64,000 nucleotides of DNA from Chimonanthus salicifolius (lineage: Eukaryota > Streptophyta > Magnoliopsida > Laurales > Calycanthaceae): the NCBI GenBank assembly GCA_013350335.1, contig CM023535.1, forward strand, positions 25,512,617 to 25,576,616, in the 5' to 3' direction. Of this stretch, positions 9,823 through 19,689 are shown in pieces (the stretch's first letter is position 1; every line of letters starts with the position of its first letter). A program made the position numbers and the translations under genes. Below the pieces are notes generated by a model. It did not search any database and was not told the origin of the DNA. It saw only the letters and a program-made list of their open reading frames with translations.

Positions 9823-10684
9823 AATACTTGATGTGAATTTTAAATTTACTCGCAAGTGTACGAACCAATTTATAGTATAGAGTATGAGTGCGAGGTCGTA
9901 CCCAAGGGAAACCGACAAAATATATGTATGAAATAGAAAATTGCACTATTAAAAATGTGATTTAAGGAAATAGTTTTTTAAAACATATAGTTATCATCTT
10001 AATTTAGAACAATAAATTGTTTTGATGAATTTTTGAGAAAAGAAAAATAAATCAAGAGTAAATAAAATTTTTTTTACATAATCTACAATGGAATCGGGTC
10101 AAACATCGACGCGACATATTATCCTATTTAAAAATAATAAAATCACGGCCTAGACTATGAAATGTTCTAGAGTTATAAAATATAATTCAAATTTATTTTC
10201 TATTAAAATTCTAATTAAAATTTTTATGTCATCCATTAAATCAGATTTTTTTCAATTCAAGCCTTAGGCTTGAGCAGGTTTTAAACTTGTGTTTCTCCAA
10301 ATCTAAAACAATTGTTTTTTATAAGAACCTTAGACTGGAAAGACTGCAAGTCCCACTGATCCTAATAGGGGTTCTACTTTCCTTGAAAAAAATTCTAAAA
10401 ATATTTTTTTTACATAAAGTTCATAAAAAGAATTAAAAATAGAATACAAATCATCACAATTAAATATTTTAATAACTGGGATCATCATAAATCTAAACAA
10501 CTGCCATGAATTTTTATTAAAAAAAATTAGAAATGAAATACAATTCTTTTTGGACTTGACATAAAAATAAAAAATAAAATAACTTACAAGAAATTATTTA
10601 TTTTTTCTCTTCTGTCTTTTGGTCGTCCAATTTCAGCCTTCAATGTCTTGCCCGATTCAACCTTCAATGGTCTCAAACACTTGA

Positions 10685-10691
10685 ATTTATA
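10685..10691 (-). promoter_or_regulatory. Candidate TATA box of Athila-1 LTR
   Basis: TATAAAT on the minus strand inside CTTCTATAAATTCAAG, about 1.9 kb from the LTR start in element sense. The other Athila-like LTRs here also have a TATAAATA in the comparable part. No transcript data. Confidence 0.45.
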
Positions 10692-11843
10692 GAAGAAAAG
10701 GAATGGGATAAGGGGTCCTTCAAACTCAGCCGGGATAAGACCCATTTAAATTCAAATACCGTGTAAGCCTCTCTTTTAGCCCGCTCTTCTCCATCGGCTA
10801 ATCTCTTCACCCCATCTATCTTTGAAACCCAACTGCACGGCTGACTCTATCTTATCTCTTCTTCTCTTATCTTTTCTTTATCATCTTCGAAACCCAGCTG
10901 CTACATGGCAGCTTCTTATCCTTATCCTCCTGCCTTTTCTATCTTCTGTTTGAGTTTCAAAAACAGTGGAAACTCAGCTCTCTGATCTCTTCCGATTATC
11001 TCTTTTTCAGCTGGCAACTCATCCTGCTTCTTATCTTATCTTCCCTTTCACTCCTTAGCGGATTTGCTCTGTTCTTAATTTCAAAAACTCTTCCTAATCC
11101 TTCATCTTCTCTGCTGCTATCCTTTCTTAGTCCTTTATCTTTTTTTTTTTTTTTAATTTCCCAACTGCTGCACGGTAGCTCTCCTTCAAATCCTTCTTTA
11201 TCTGGATCAGGTTACTCGGCAGCTCTATCTTAGCTCTTCTTTTGGCTAATTCCCAGTTGCTATCTGGATCCTTATCTGATTCCCAGCTCAACAGATCTTA
11301 TCCTTTTCTTTCTCTGCTGGAGACGCTGCTCTCTGTCATCTTTTCTCCTTCCTGCTGGCCTTTTTCTCCTCTGCTTCGACTATCTCTAGCTGCTGCTCTT
11401 CCCTGTTCATGGATTCCGTCGTTTGGCGCTGGCTTCAGCTGCTGTACACGCCCAATCGCTCCCAAGCCTCTCTGCTCGGACTGCTGCTGTCATCTGTTTG
11501 TTGCCCTTGTGTGCAATGCTGGCTACTGTTTGCTCGGCACCTGATCCAGCCAGAAGGCCAGACCGTGCTTCCTTTCTTCTCTGTATTCTCTTCAGGTGGC
11601 TACCGTGTATGGCTTCAGCTGGTTGCCTTACTGCTTTCAATCTCTGCTCGGTCTTCTTTTTTTATCTTGTAGAACTCTGCTGCCTCATGGAAGAGAAAAG
11701 GTCAGTCACAACTGAGCCTCAGCTGGCTGCCCGTGTGACCGTTGCTGCTGCTCTCTGTCTCTCCTTCCTGCTGCTGTTCACCGTTGCTGGTATTCATGTG
11801 GCTACCCTGTTCTCCTTCAGTGCAATCGGTGCTGCTCTATAGT

Positions 11844-12137
11844 AGAGCTGTTGGTGAATGGGAGTCCATACACATTCCTTACAGCCAAGATGAGTGCGAA
11901 GAAACAGAAACCGATGAGTACTGAGGATGACAGAACTACAAGTATTGAGAACTTGGTTGCCCTTGGCCTTCCTGCCTCAAGTTCATTTGAGATCCTCACA
12001 CTGATTGCTGCATTGAATCCTAAGAAGATCATGAGTTCCAATCCACTCAGATTCATACAGATAGACATAGCAGCTACTGAAACCTCAGCATTCTTCAATC
12101 GGCCAGCCAACACAATGAGAAGCATGTAATACCAAAA
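11844..12137 (-). pseudogene. Captured MATE transporter fragment inside the right LTR
   Basis: Second copy of the 342-635 fragment. It lies within a 165-codon minus-strand ORF (12314-11817) whose first 59 residues are LTR-derived. MATE-like residues run from about 60 (FWYYMLLIVLAG) to 157. Here FLGFNAA and SNELEAG are closer to the family consensus than in the left copy. Immediately upstream in sense orientation is a long pyrimidine tract ending in TTGCAG at about 12185, which resembles an intron acceptor. No other MATE exon is visible. It sits in the U3 part of the LTR, upstream of the TATA-like box, so it need not be transcribed from the 5' LTR. Confidence 0.87.
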
Positions 12138-12699
12138 TCTTGAACCATGGCTTTGAAGATCCGTTTCCCTTAGTTCAATGAGTCCTGCAACCAGAGAAAG
12201 GAAAAAAATAGAAAAGAAATGGAAAAAGAAAAGAAATAGAAATAGTTTTTTCAGGTGCGTCGGGCACCCCCGATCGACAGTAAATGAGAAGGGTTGGTAA
12301 ATGAGACTCGACATTCACTTGAAATTAGATAATAAAATTTAAATATTAATTACACGAGTGTAGAAGGTTACAGGTTCTGAGACCCAACTGGTTTAATCAA
12401 CTTGACCTGACCATTTTGAAGCTGACGTCGACCGTATTTTTTACTTAGCCATTTTTTTATCATTTTTATTCTATTTTCTTGTATTTTTCAAAATAAATTA
12501 TAAAACTAAAAACAATATTTAAACATATCTAATATTTATAAAATAAGGACTAATTAATCTAATATTAAGGGGTAAATTGTAATTTTACGGTGCTCATCAG
12601 TAATAGACAAAAATAAGCCTAAAAGGTAAGATTGACAGTGAATTGGAACCCAACTTGGAAATATGTATTTGGTTTCACTATCAGCTCGACCAGTTTTTC

Positions 12700-13220
12700 T
12701 CATCGACTCCTTGGTGGAGACAGGATCGACCCATCGTGGTAAAAGACTGGTCGGCCAGATGGACAAAGGGTCTGGATCTTAGAACTATCATTCTGGAATG
12801 TGCCTCTGATAGAGAGTCTCGCATGCACCGACCCCTCGATGAAAGGCTAAAACGACCCATTATGGTCAACGAATTTTCGATGAAGACTTTTGAGTTCTGG
12901 AACTTGGAACTCAAGTGGACTCTCGAGAAAACAAACATATCTGTAGTTCAGAACCGATCGAGAGAACCAGGACCAACCCCTCGGTAAAGGGCGACAGGTC
13001 GGTCTGGGTAAGACTAGTTTCTGTCTTGAAACTTTGTCAGCACGGTGTTGCCCCAGACCGAGCCTCTCGTATGGACCGACCTATCAGTGCCATGATTGTC
13101 GACCCATCGGTGACATCGACATGTCGATCGGGAAAGAATTATTCAGTTGGGTGAGCATTTAATGCGTAACGGTTGAGTTGTTGAACGGTAATATTTTTAC
13201 TCACCGACCCCTCGGTGCGC
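12700..13220 (+). repeat. Recurrent CGACCC-TCGGTG motif array in copia-A U3
   Basis: Variants of the string cgacccctcggtg recur at about 12704, 12726, 12829, 12854, 12974, 13077, 13101 and 13204 with spacings of about 20 to 120 bases. The same region of the copia-B LTR (21,250-21,790) and of the minus-strand LTR at 61,400-61,930 has the same pattern. Position upstream of the TATA-like box fits a U3 enhancer-type repeat. Confidence 0.6.
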
Positions 13221-13265
13221 CCTACCTGTCAGTACATGACCGTTGCTGAAACTGGTTGCCGTGCC

Positions 13266-13272
13266 TATAAAA
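13266..13272 (+). promoter_or_regulatory. Candidate TATA box of copia-A LTR
   Basis: TATAAAA in tgcctataaaatcaatc. The copia-B LTR has TATAAATA in the matching place (21825-21832). Confidence 0.45.
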
Positions 13273-14147
13273 TCAATCATTATGCAACCAGTTGGCATCC
13301 TGTGGCAAATCTGTGGGCCCCTCATCATTATCAGTGAGTTTAAACAAGGGCCAACAAAAAGATCACTCTCCTCTCCATGCACTACATTTGGGTGAATCAA
13401 ATATCCAATCTTCTTGATTGTGATTAAGAGAGAGTATCTAAATCATAGAGATCTCCCATAGATTGTGATTGAGCATACACAAGGCACATCTTCGACATCG
13501 TCGACATCACATTGAGAGAGCATCCTCAAGAAGCATACATTTACATGTGAGCTCAAACAAAGACAATTGCTTCTTAGTAATTTTATTTTATAATTCATCT
13601 TGTGAAGTGGACTAAGGGAAGGAAGCCGGAACCATTATAAAAGATAGAGGGATAAGGAAGTAGACCTTGGGTTGGTCGAACCTTTCAAAATCTTGGAAAA
13701 GTGTATTAGGGGGGATTGACTCTGGAACCACTATAAAAAATTCTAGAGTGTCGTCTCTGGTACAGTGGTGGGTAGAATTCCCAGCCGATTGACTACGGTG
13801 GAAGTCCTACTCTATTTGTGAGGGTGTAAGTCCCCACATAGTGAATTCGGGATAACCCAAGGTTGGGTGAGTCCTTAGAGTGGATGTAAGTTGTTTAGCC
13901 GAACCACTATAAATTGGTCTCGTGGGTGTTGATATTTACTTGTGTGATTGTTCTTATAATTGTACACACTTTTGATCACACAACCCATCTCTCTTGATTA
14001 ACATTATTAATCCACTGTAAATTTGTTAATTAATCAAGAAATTTGTGAAGACCACAAAAATTGGAGATTGTCTTATTCAAACCCACCCCCCCCCCCCCCC
14101 CGGGGACAATCTTGGTCCTTGTTCTAGCACCCAAGGGAACTTTCAAT

Positions 14148-14160
14148 TGGTTTCAGAGCC
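14148..14160 (+). other. copia-A primer-binding site (initiator tRNA-Met)
   Basis: TGGTTTCAGAGCC, two bases after the LTR end. Complementary to the 3' end of plant initiator tRNA-Met (usual TGGTATCAGAGC) with one mismatch. Typical for Ty1/copia elements. Confidence 0.8.
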
Positions 14161-14268
14161 TGAGTGCTCTTCATAAAGGATTTAATTATCCGAGTTGATC
14201 CGTGCTAGAACATTTTCAAGGGTACACCAAAATTCGCTCACTATTCTCTATTATGTGTTTACTCTTAT

Positions 14269-15179
14269 TTGAAAACAAAAATAAAGAAAAGATTTGCATC
14301 ACATGCTGAAGATGATTTGACCTCTATCCAAGATGAGTCTATTGAAAATTCTTGCACATCTTTGGAAGGCTCCACCTCTCATAATAAATTGGAGAATCAT
14401 GAGAGAGGTGAAAATTTGAAATGTGTGATTCCCTCCACTGTACCCAACCAAGAGGGATACTCAAGTGAAGATGAGGATAGTGTTGAGGATCTTGATAAGG
14501 ATGATGATGAACTCCAAGAATCCTATAGTGCCCTATACTTTGAGAATTTGAGATTGGCAAGGATCTTGAAAAGGTAAAAATTGAGAATGCCAAACTCTGT
14601 AGCCAACTTAAATGTGTTAATATGGAAAATGATCTTCTCTCGACAAATTTGAAAAGTGCAAATGATGAAATTGTGAATTTGAGAGAAAATCAAAATTTGC
14701 TTGAAGAGAAACTGAAAGTTTTTGAAAATGAAAACTTGAAGCTCAAGGAAGTTGGAAAATGTTTTGGAGATAAGAATGTTAAGAAATCTCAAGACATGGT
14801 TACCCAAAGAAATAAAAAATTGGAAAAATCCATTTTGGGTAAATCTCATAATGATTGGCATGGTTTTGGTAATTCTAAATCAAACCCAAAGAGACCCATG
14901 AACCAATCCAAACTTGTCAAAAGTCACACTACACACATTTCTATAGTAAAATGCTTTCATTGTGGTTTAATCGAGCACTTCAAGCATGAATGTAAGACTA
15001 GGATGCTTGTTGGAAGAAAACTGGTCGAAGATCTCCCTCAAGGTGTAAAGAAGAGAATGTTTGAGGTGATTGTAAATTCACACCATGCAAGGAATAAGGT
15101 ATATCATTTTGATTATGTGAATGTTCCTAAAAAACACTTTTCACCTCACACTTCACATCGTCCCTTCATTGGCAAATAA
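14269..15179 (+). pseudogene. copia-A gag, C-terminal part
   Basis: Seen: two open pieces in different frames (14269-14577 and 14622-15179), joined by a frameshift near 14,560. Order: Ser/Glu-rich segment, acidic stretch (SSEDEDSVEDLDKDDDELQE), a coiled-coil-like segment rich in Leu, Glu, Asn and Lys, then a zinc knuckle CFHCGLIEHFKHEC (C-x2-C-x4-H-x4-C) at about 14,952-14,993. The acidic plus coiled-coil plus knuckle order matches copia-B gag after its first knuckle. The N-terminal capsid domain seen in copia-B is absent between the primer-binding site and 14269, so the element carries an internal deletion. Confidence 0.78.
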
Positions 15180-15680
15180 AAAAGGGATAGACCAAGATCT
15201 CCTCATACTATGGTTAGAAATATGAGAAGGAGAGTCATGTCTCAATTCATTGAATGTGGGCCAAATGTTCATGATGGTAGAATCAAATTGCCCAAAGTTC
15301 AAAGATTTGAGAGGAAAGGTCCGGATTTAAAATTTGTATGGATCCCAAAGGGATAGGACCTTACCCATGCCCTACATTGGTGTAAAGCTTGAGCTTAATT
15401 TGTGTATCTCTAGACCAATTATTGTTGAACTCAAACTTGGTATAACTGAGTTCAAACGACCAAGTGTTGTGGCATGACACATTTGACCTCTTGCAAGCAC
15501 GATTTCACTTTTCCTGGCTATAATGTTTATCATGCTTGAAGGGTCATAGAGTTGTGGACTTAGATTCTTAGTCCCACAATGTTTGCTCAAATGTGTGAAG
15601 GGCTACCATTGTTGGTATCACATTTGAAGCATGCTTTGGAATCACCTTTGGTATCTTGCCTTCATTCCATATTCTTAGAG
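15180..15680 (+). other. copia-A interior downstream of gag
   Basis: No convincing ORF. Short in-frame pieces (for example KGPDLKFVWIPKG around 15,320-15,355) look like the tail of gag or linker. The sequence then changes abruptly at about 15,675-15,690 into the copia-B LTR. Confidence 0.5.
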
Positions 15681-16385
15681 AGGAGGAAAAAAAAGATATA
15701 AACTAGGAAAGATATGGTAAAACCAGTTTCCTAGTCACCCTGAAATTGTGATTGCTCTACGACGGCTACAAGGCGAAGCATCAGCACACATTGAGTGGAT
15801 TTTTGAGAAACACACATCTTCGAGAAAAAGCTTCAAGGCAAGTGCTTCTTGGTTTTAATTTTGTTTTAAAACCTTTATCCTGTGAAAGTGGATTAAAGAG
15901 GCTTGGCTCCAGAGCCACTATAAAAAATCTAGAGCATCGTCTCTGGCACATGTGGTGGGTGGAATTCTCAGTCAAATAAGTAGGTGGAATTCTTATTTTA
16001 CTGTGGCGGGTGAAATTCCCAGTCGATTGAGTGATGTTGAATTCATACTCTAATTGTGAGGGTCTAAGTCCCCACTTAGTGAAATTGGGGATAGCTCAAG
16101 GTTGAGCGAGTCCTAACAGTGGATGTAGGTTGGCTAACCGAACCACTATATATCTTGTGTCCTTGTGCTTGTGGTGTTAGAGCTAATTTCTTGTGTTGAT
16201 TGTTTAATCACATTTGCTAACACATACTCACTTGATTATTTTATCCGTTGCGCTTAAACTAATCAATCAAGTAATTTTAAAAAATACAAATGATTGTTAG
16301 ATTAACCTATTCAACCCCCCCCCCCCCCCCTTCTTCTCCCCTCTTTAGGGTCAATTGTGTTCTAGCATTAAAGGGAGAACTCTAA
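15681..16385 (+). repeat. copia-B 5' LTR, 3' portion only
   Basis: Aligns with about 21,960-22,629. Begins in gaggaggaaaaaaaagata and ends aactctaa, where the 3' LTR has aactttca. Carries a C16 run (16315-16330) where the 3' LTR has only C5. The first about 1 kb of the LTR is missing at the copia-A junction. Confidence 0.85.
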
Positions 16386-16387
16386 AT

Positions 16388-16400
16388 CGGTATCAGAGCC
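16388..16400 (+). other. copia-B primer-binding site (initiator tRNA-Met)
   Basis: CGGTATCAGAGCC, directly after the LTR; all but the first base match the usual TGGTATCAGAGCC. Confidence 0.82.
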
Positions 16401-16452
16401 TAGTGCTCTTTACAAGGATTTAACCATCCAAGTTTATCCAAGCTAGAACATC

Positions 16453-18375
16453 ATGGGAGACAGTCATGCAATATCTCGATGGAACAAAGTATGCCTCATG
16501 AAAGGTCAAAATGAGAAGTTTTTTTTGTTTCGATTGATTCATCGGTATGGGATATTGTAAAGACTGGATGGCAAAAACCCATGGAAGAAAAGATAACAAC
16601 AACCACCTCAACCATGTTTATGACGCCCAAAGCTTATGCCTCTTGGACCCCTACTGAAAAATCTGCTCAGACAACTGATGACAAAGCGATGAATGCCCTT
16701 AACTATGCAGTATCCGATAGTGAGTACATGTGAATTATGACATGTAGAACTGCAAAGGAGGAATGGGAAGTTCTTAAAAGAACCCATGAAGGCACCCTCA
16801 ATAGTTAAGAGATCCAAATTTCAAATCTTCCAAAATCAATTTGATACTCTTAAAATGAGAGAGGATGAAGTTTTCATAGATTTCTATTCCAAGATAAGCG
16901 ACATTGTGAATCAAATGTTCGCTCCAGGTTAGGGGATACCCGAGGACAAGGTATGTACCAAAATTGTTGAAAATCTTGTAGAAAGATTCAAGCTCAAGGT
17001 TATGACTATGGAGGATAACAGAGATATGTCTCTGAACATCGATGATTTGGTTGGTTCACTGTAAACCTATGAACTACACTTTAAACAACTAAAGGACAAA
17101 TCCATTGCCTTGAAATCTTTCTTAAAACAAAAGAAAGTAAAAGAAAAAGAAGATTCTTCGAAAAATGAATTCTCAAGTGATGAAATGGCAATGTTTACCA
17201 AAAGGTTTTACAAAAAAATTGTAAAAGTAAACAACTTGAGAAGAATGGGTAAAGGTGAAACAAATAAAAGATGCCAAGAAAGGCAAGAAGAAATCAGAGG
17301 AAAGGGGAAGGAGAGAGAAGTTGCCAAGTAGCAGACTTGTTTTAAATGTGGGGGGGGGGGGGGGGGGGGGGGGGGGTGCGGCGGTGGTGGACACTTCATG
17401 AATGAATGTTCCTCAGATAAAATTAAGAGGGCTATGAATGTGGGTGTGACCCATGAGGAAACCTCTGAATCAGAAAGTGATTTCGATAAAGAAACTGAAA
17501 GAAAAATTGATGTATCAAAAGGTCTCATAGCCTCGACCATTGGTGATCAAGAAAATTCCACAATTGTAATGGAAGACGATGAGAGTGAAGATGATGAAAA
17601 TCTTCGAGCCTCCTACAGTGCCCTGTTCCTTGAATGTGAGAGGTTGTACAAGAAAGTAATCAAGGTTAAATATGGAAACCTGAACCTCTCTAATCAAATA
17701 AAAGATTTAAAAAATGAAAAATATGTTATAATCTCTAAGCTTGAACTCTCAAATGTTGAAAACACTAAGCTTAAAGAGGATGATAAAAGACTTCAAGAAA
17801 AGATAAGTATTCACTGCAGGGATGTTGAAAATATGTGGCATCATAATAATCTTCTTGAAGAGGATAATAAAAAACTATCTTTGGAATTAAAAGAGTTAAG
17901 AATGCATAAAAAAAAATTCCAAGATAAGTTTACCCAAGGAGATGAAAGACTTAAAAGACTCCTAGGGGCGAGTAAACAATATGGGATAGGTCTGGTCTTG
18001 GTGCCTCATCGACCAAAGAACCTATGAACCATGGTGTGTTTGGAAAAACAAGTCTCTCACCCTTCAACGGGTAAGTGCTACTTCTGTCACAAGAATGGGC
18101 ATTTCAAAAGAAATTGCTACCATTGGAAGAGACACTTGGAAAGGCAAACACAAGCTAAAAGGCACAATCCAATAAAGCCTATGCCTAAAAGACATCCACC
18201 AACACCTAACCTTAAAAGAAATCCAAGGAAGGTGGACACAAGGAAAGACTCTTTGTTAAGACAGCTGAATCGTGTCTTAAAAGAGTTGAAAGATTCCAAG
18301 GTTGGCAATCAAAGATACGATCATAGGGGTGTGTATGCAACACCAAATACCACAATATTTGTACCTAGGAAATAG
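16453..18375 (+). pseudogene. copia-B gag
   Basis: Seen: start ATGGGAGACAGTCATGC; after a T-run frameshift near 16,520 the capsid region reads DSSVWDIVKTGWQKPMEEK, TAKEEWEVLKRTHEGT and FYSKISDIVNQMF (UBN2-type copia gag). From 17110 to 18375 one frame holds with stops at 17332 and 18025. First zinc knuckle CFKC at 17338 is split by a run of 27 G (nine Gly codons, frame kept) before GGGGHFMNEC. Then an acidic segment (EDDESEDDENLRASYSALF), a long Lys/Glu/Leu/Asn coiled-coil-like stretch, and a second knuckle CYFCHKNGHFKRNC (18079-18120), ending in a basic tail. It would package element RNA. The spread of stops shows that it is inactive. Confidence 0.85.
17350..17376 (+). repeat. G27 homopolymer inside gag zinc knuckle
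   Basis: Twenty-seven G in a row, followed by tgcggcggtggtgg. It falls between the two halves of the first zinc knuckle and keeps the reading frame. It may be a true expansion or partly an assembly or sequencing artefact. Confidence 0.8.
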
Positions 18376-19191
18376 ACCACAATTCATGTTTTGTTTTTGT
18401 TTAAGATTCACTTACATATCTTAGACCACTACTAATGGAATCACAATAGGCCATGTGAGTTCACATAGCAGAAAGGTGTTGTGACATGAGGAGAGAAAAA
18501 TTGCCTAACTACAAATCTATAATGCACTCTTCCTGGTTATCGTACATATTCTACTTGGAAAGCCATACATTCCGTTCAAAGTATTTTGAACTTTGTGTTT
18601 TGGAATGTAAATCTTGATCTTGTGCATAGTTGAATGATTTGATGAATTATGTTTGGTATATATGTACTTTATCATATTGGAATAAATTTGTGTATTTCGT
18701 GCTTAGAATAGGATTTCACCAAGTTGCCAAACTCAAGGATGATTGCTCTGCTATCTAAACCTCTCGGTATAGTCGACATGTCAGTGAATAGACTAGTCGG
18801 TGTGACAGACATGTCGGTACTGTACTAAATCAAGCACTATTAAAAAGGGAAAAATTGTCGAAAGATTCAACCTGTTGATGGAAAAGACATGTCGGTGAGA
18901 CAGAGTGTTTAAATTAAAAGGGACCCTTTCTGCAAAAACGACAATTCATTCGAATTTGTTATCTCCTCTCCCACGAAGGTCTGGTTGTCCCTCTTTCGCC
19001 TCCCGTGCCATTGACCAGTTGATAGGACCTTTCAGAGTGATTTCTCGCAGGAAAACCAAAGGGTTTTTGTTCCTCCCATCTCTAAAAGCCTAAAAATCAC
19101 GGTTGTTGTGATTCTCTTAGATCGATTTATGCTCAGTCTTCACCTCATCTACCTCCAAGACACTGTTTGAGGATCTCTTCTTGAAAAAACC
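18376..19191 (+). other. copia-B spacer between gag and second ORF
   Basis: No supported gene. At 18,760-18,900 three variants of gacatgtcggtg occur (about 18,774, 18,810 and 18,887), the kind of motif found in the LTR U3 array. The matching spacer of copia-C (39,240-39,440) also holds motifs typical of its own LTR. Confidence 0.55.
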
Positions 19192-19689
19192 ATGCCCAGA
19201 AAGATGGCAGCCTGGTCACACCCTCCCACCTCTGAAGAACGAGGTGAAACTAGTCAGTGGCCCAAAAGAACTAAAAGATAAGCCTCTTGATCTTGTCCTG
19301 GCCCTAGCTCTGGAAATCATGCGTCCATTCAAGGTGATAAGTTCTCCCCCCACAGACCAGAATCTAGTTCTTACCAGAAAACCCAACCAAAGGCTGAAGA
19401 AGACCCCATCATCGACAAAGATGTTATCTCCATAAAAGAATGTCATGTGGGAAGGAGAGAAGATGTAGAAGAGGAGAATGTCTTAAAACTCGTAACAAAG
19501 ATCATGTCATTATCCCTGATGATAGCAGTAAGGAAGAAAGTCATCGTTCTGAGGACTTATGGAGAGACACTGAAGAAGAAGAAGAATAACAATATCCCTC
19601 TCAAGAGAATGTTCGTTTGGGCATTCACATTGGAAAGAAGAATAGACTACCTTGAAAGAAGTCTAGATAACATCAGGTGGTCTGTCTAG
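19192..19689 (+). pseudogene. copia-B second ORF, decayed
   Basis: Starts ATGCCCAGAAAGATGGCAGC and reads MPRKMAAWSHPPTSEE, then KRTKR and a stop; other frames continue (PPTDQNLVLTRKPNQRLKK; VEEENVLKLVTKIMS; LERRIDYLERSLDN). Position between gag and the 3' polypurine tract and the basic start resemble the better preserved second ORF of copia-C. No domain is recognisable in this copy. Confidence 0.5.

Larger units (their letters stand above)
1..12599 (-). mobile_element. Athila-1: Ty3/gypsy Athila-like LTR retrotransposon, left end cut by window
   Basis: Seen: a direct repeat (1-1097 and 11505-12599) flanks about 8.7 kb that reads, on the minus strand, gag, retropepsin, reverse transcriptase, RNase H, the integrase zinc finger and C-terminus, then a small extra ORF. 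The full right LTR is 9829-12599 (2771 bp) with inverted termini TGATG and CATCA. A primer-binding site complementary to tRNA-Asp lies beside it and a polypurine tract lies beside the left LTR. Known: tRNA-Asp priming, long LTRs and a DLGAS retropepsin are usual for the Athila lineage. Inferred: inserted into the copia-A LTR; the 5 bases after the right LTR (gtaat) are the expected target duplication, but the other copy lies outside the window. Gag-pol carries nonsense codons, a frameshift and loss of the integrase core, so this copy is not autonomous. Confidence 0.93.
9829..12599 (-). repeat. Athila-1 5' LTR (complete, 2771 bp)
   Basis: Runs from tgatgtgaa to ctcatca on the plus strand, so the element-sense LTR starts TGATG and ends CATCA. 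A TATA-like TATAAAT on the minus strand at 10685-10691 may be its promoter. The part downstream of it in transcript sense is unremarkable. The upstream part, 10,750-11,840, is strongly pyrimidine-rich on the plus strand, and beyond it lies the MATE fragment. The last 1.1 kb matches 1-1097. Confidence 0.92.
12600..14145 (+). repeat. copia-A 5' LTR, 5'-truncated
   Basis: Starts directly after Athila-1 and ends in aactttca before the primer-binding site. Contains a TATA-like TATAAAA at 13266-13272, a gtaagtccccac block at about 13,830, and a C16 run (14086-14101) followed by GGGG near its end. The region 12,700-13,220 carries a recurrent motif (separate entry). Confidence 0.82.
12600..15680 (+). 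mobile_element. copia-A: Ty1/copia remnant (partial 5' LTR and gag fragment)
   Basis: A plus-strand LTR fragment, a Met-type primer-binding site and a gag C-terminal fragment, ending where a truncated LTR of copia-B begins. The LTR's first about 250 bases are missing because Athila-1 sits there. Aligns with copia-B in its first half (the repeated cgaccc-tcggtg region) but is a distinct subfamily in its second half. No pol. Confidence 0.8.

Noticed and set aside
11242..11842. Plus-strand ORFs in the pyrimidine-rich LTR part, Leu/Ser/Cys-rich and hydrophobic
   Set aside because: Low-complexity CT-rich sequence antisense to the element; the left LTR copy reads differently in places and no domain is visible.
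15752..15979. 75-codon ORF in the copia-B LTR fragment
   Set aside because: The 3' LTR copy breaks the frame; LTR sequence without coding signal.
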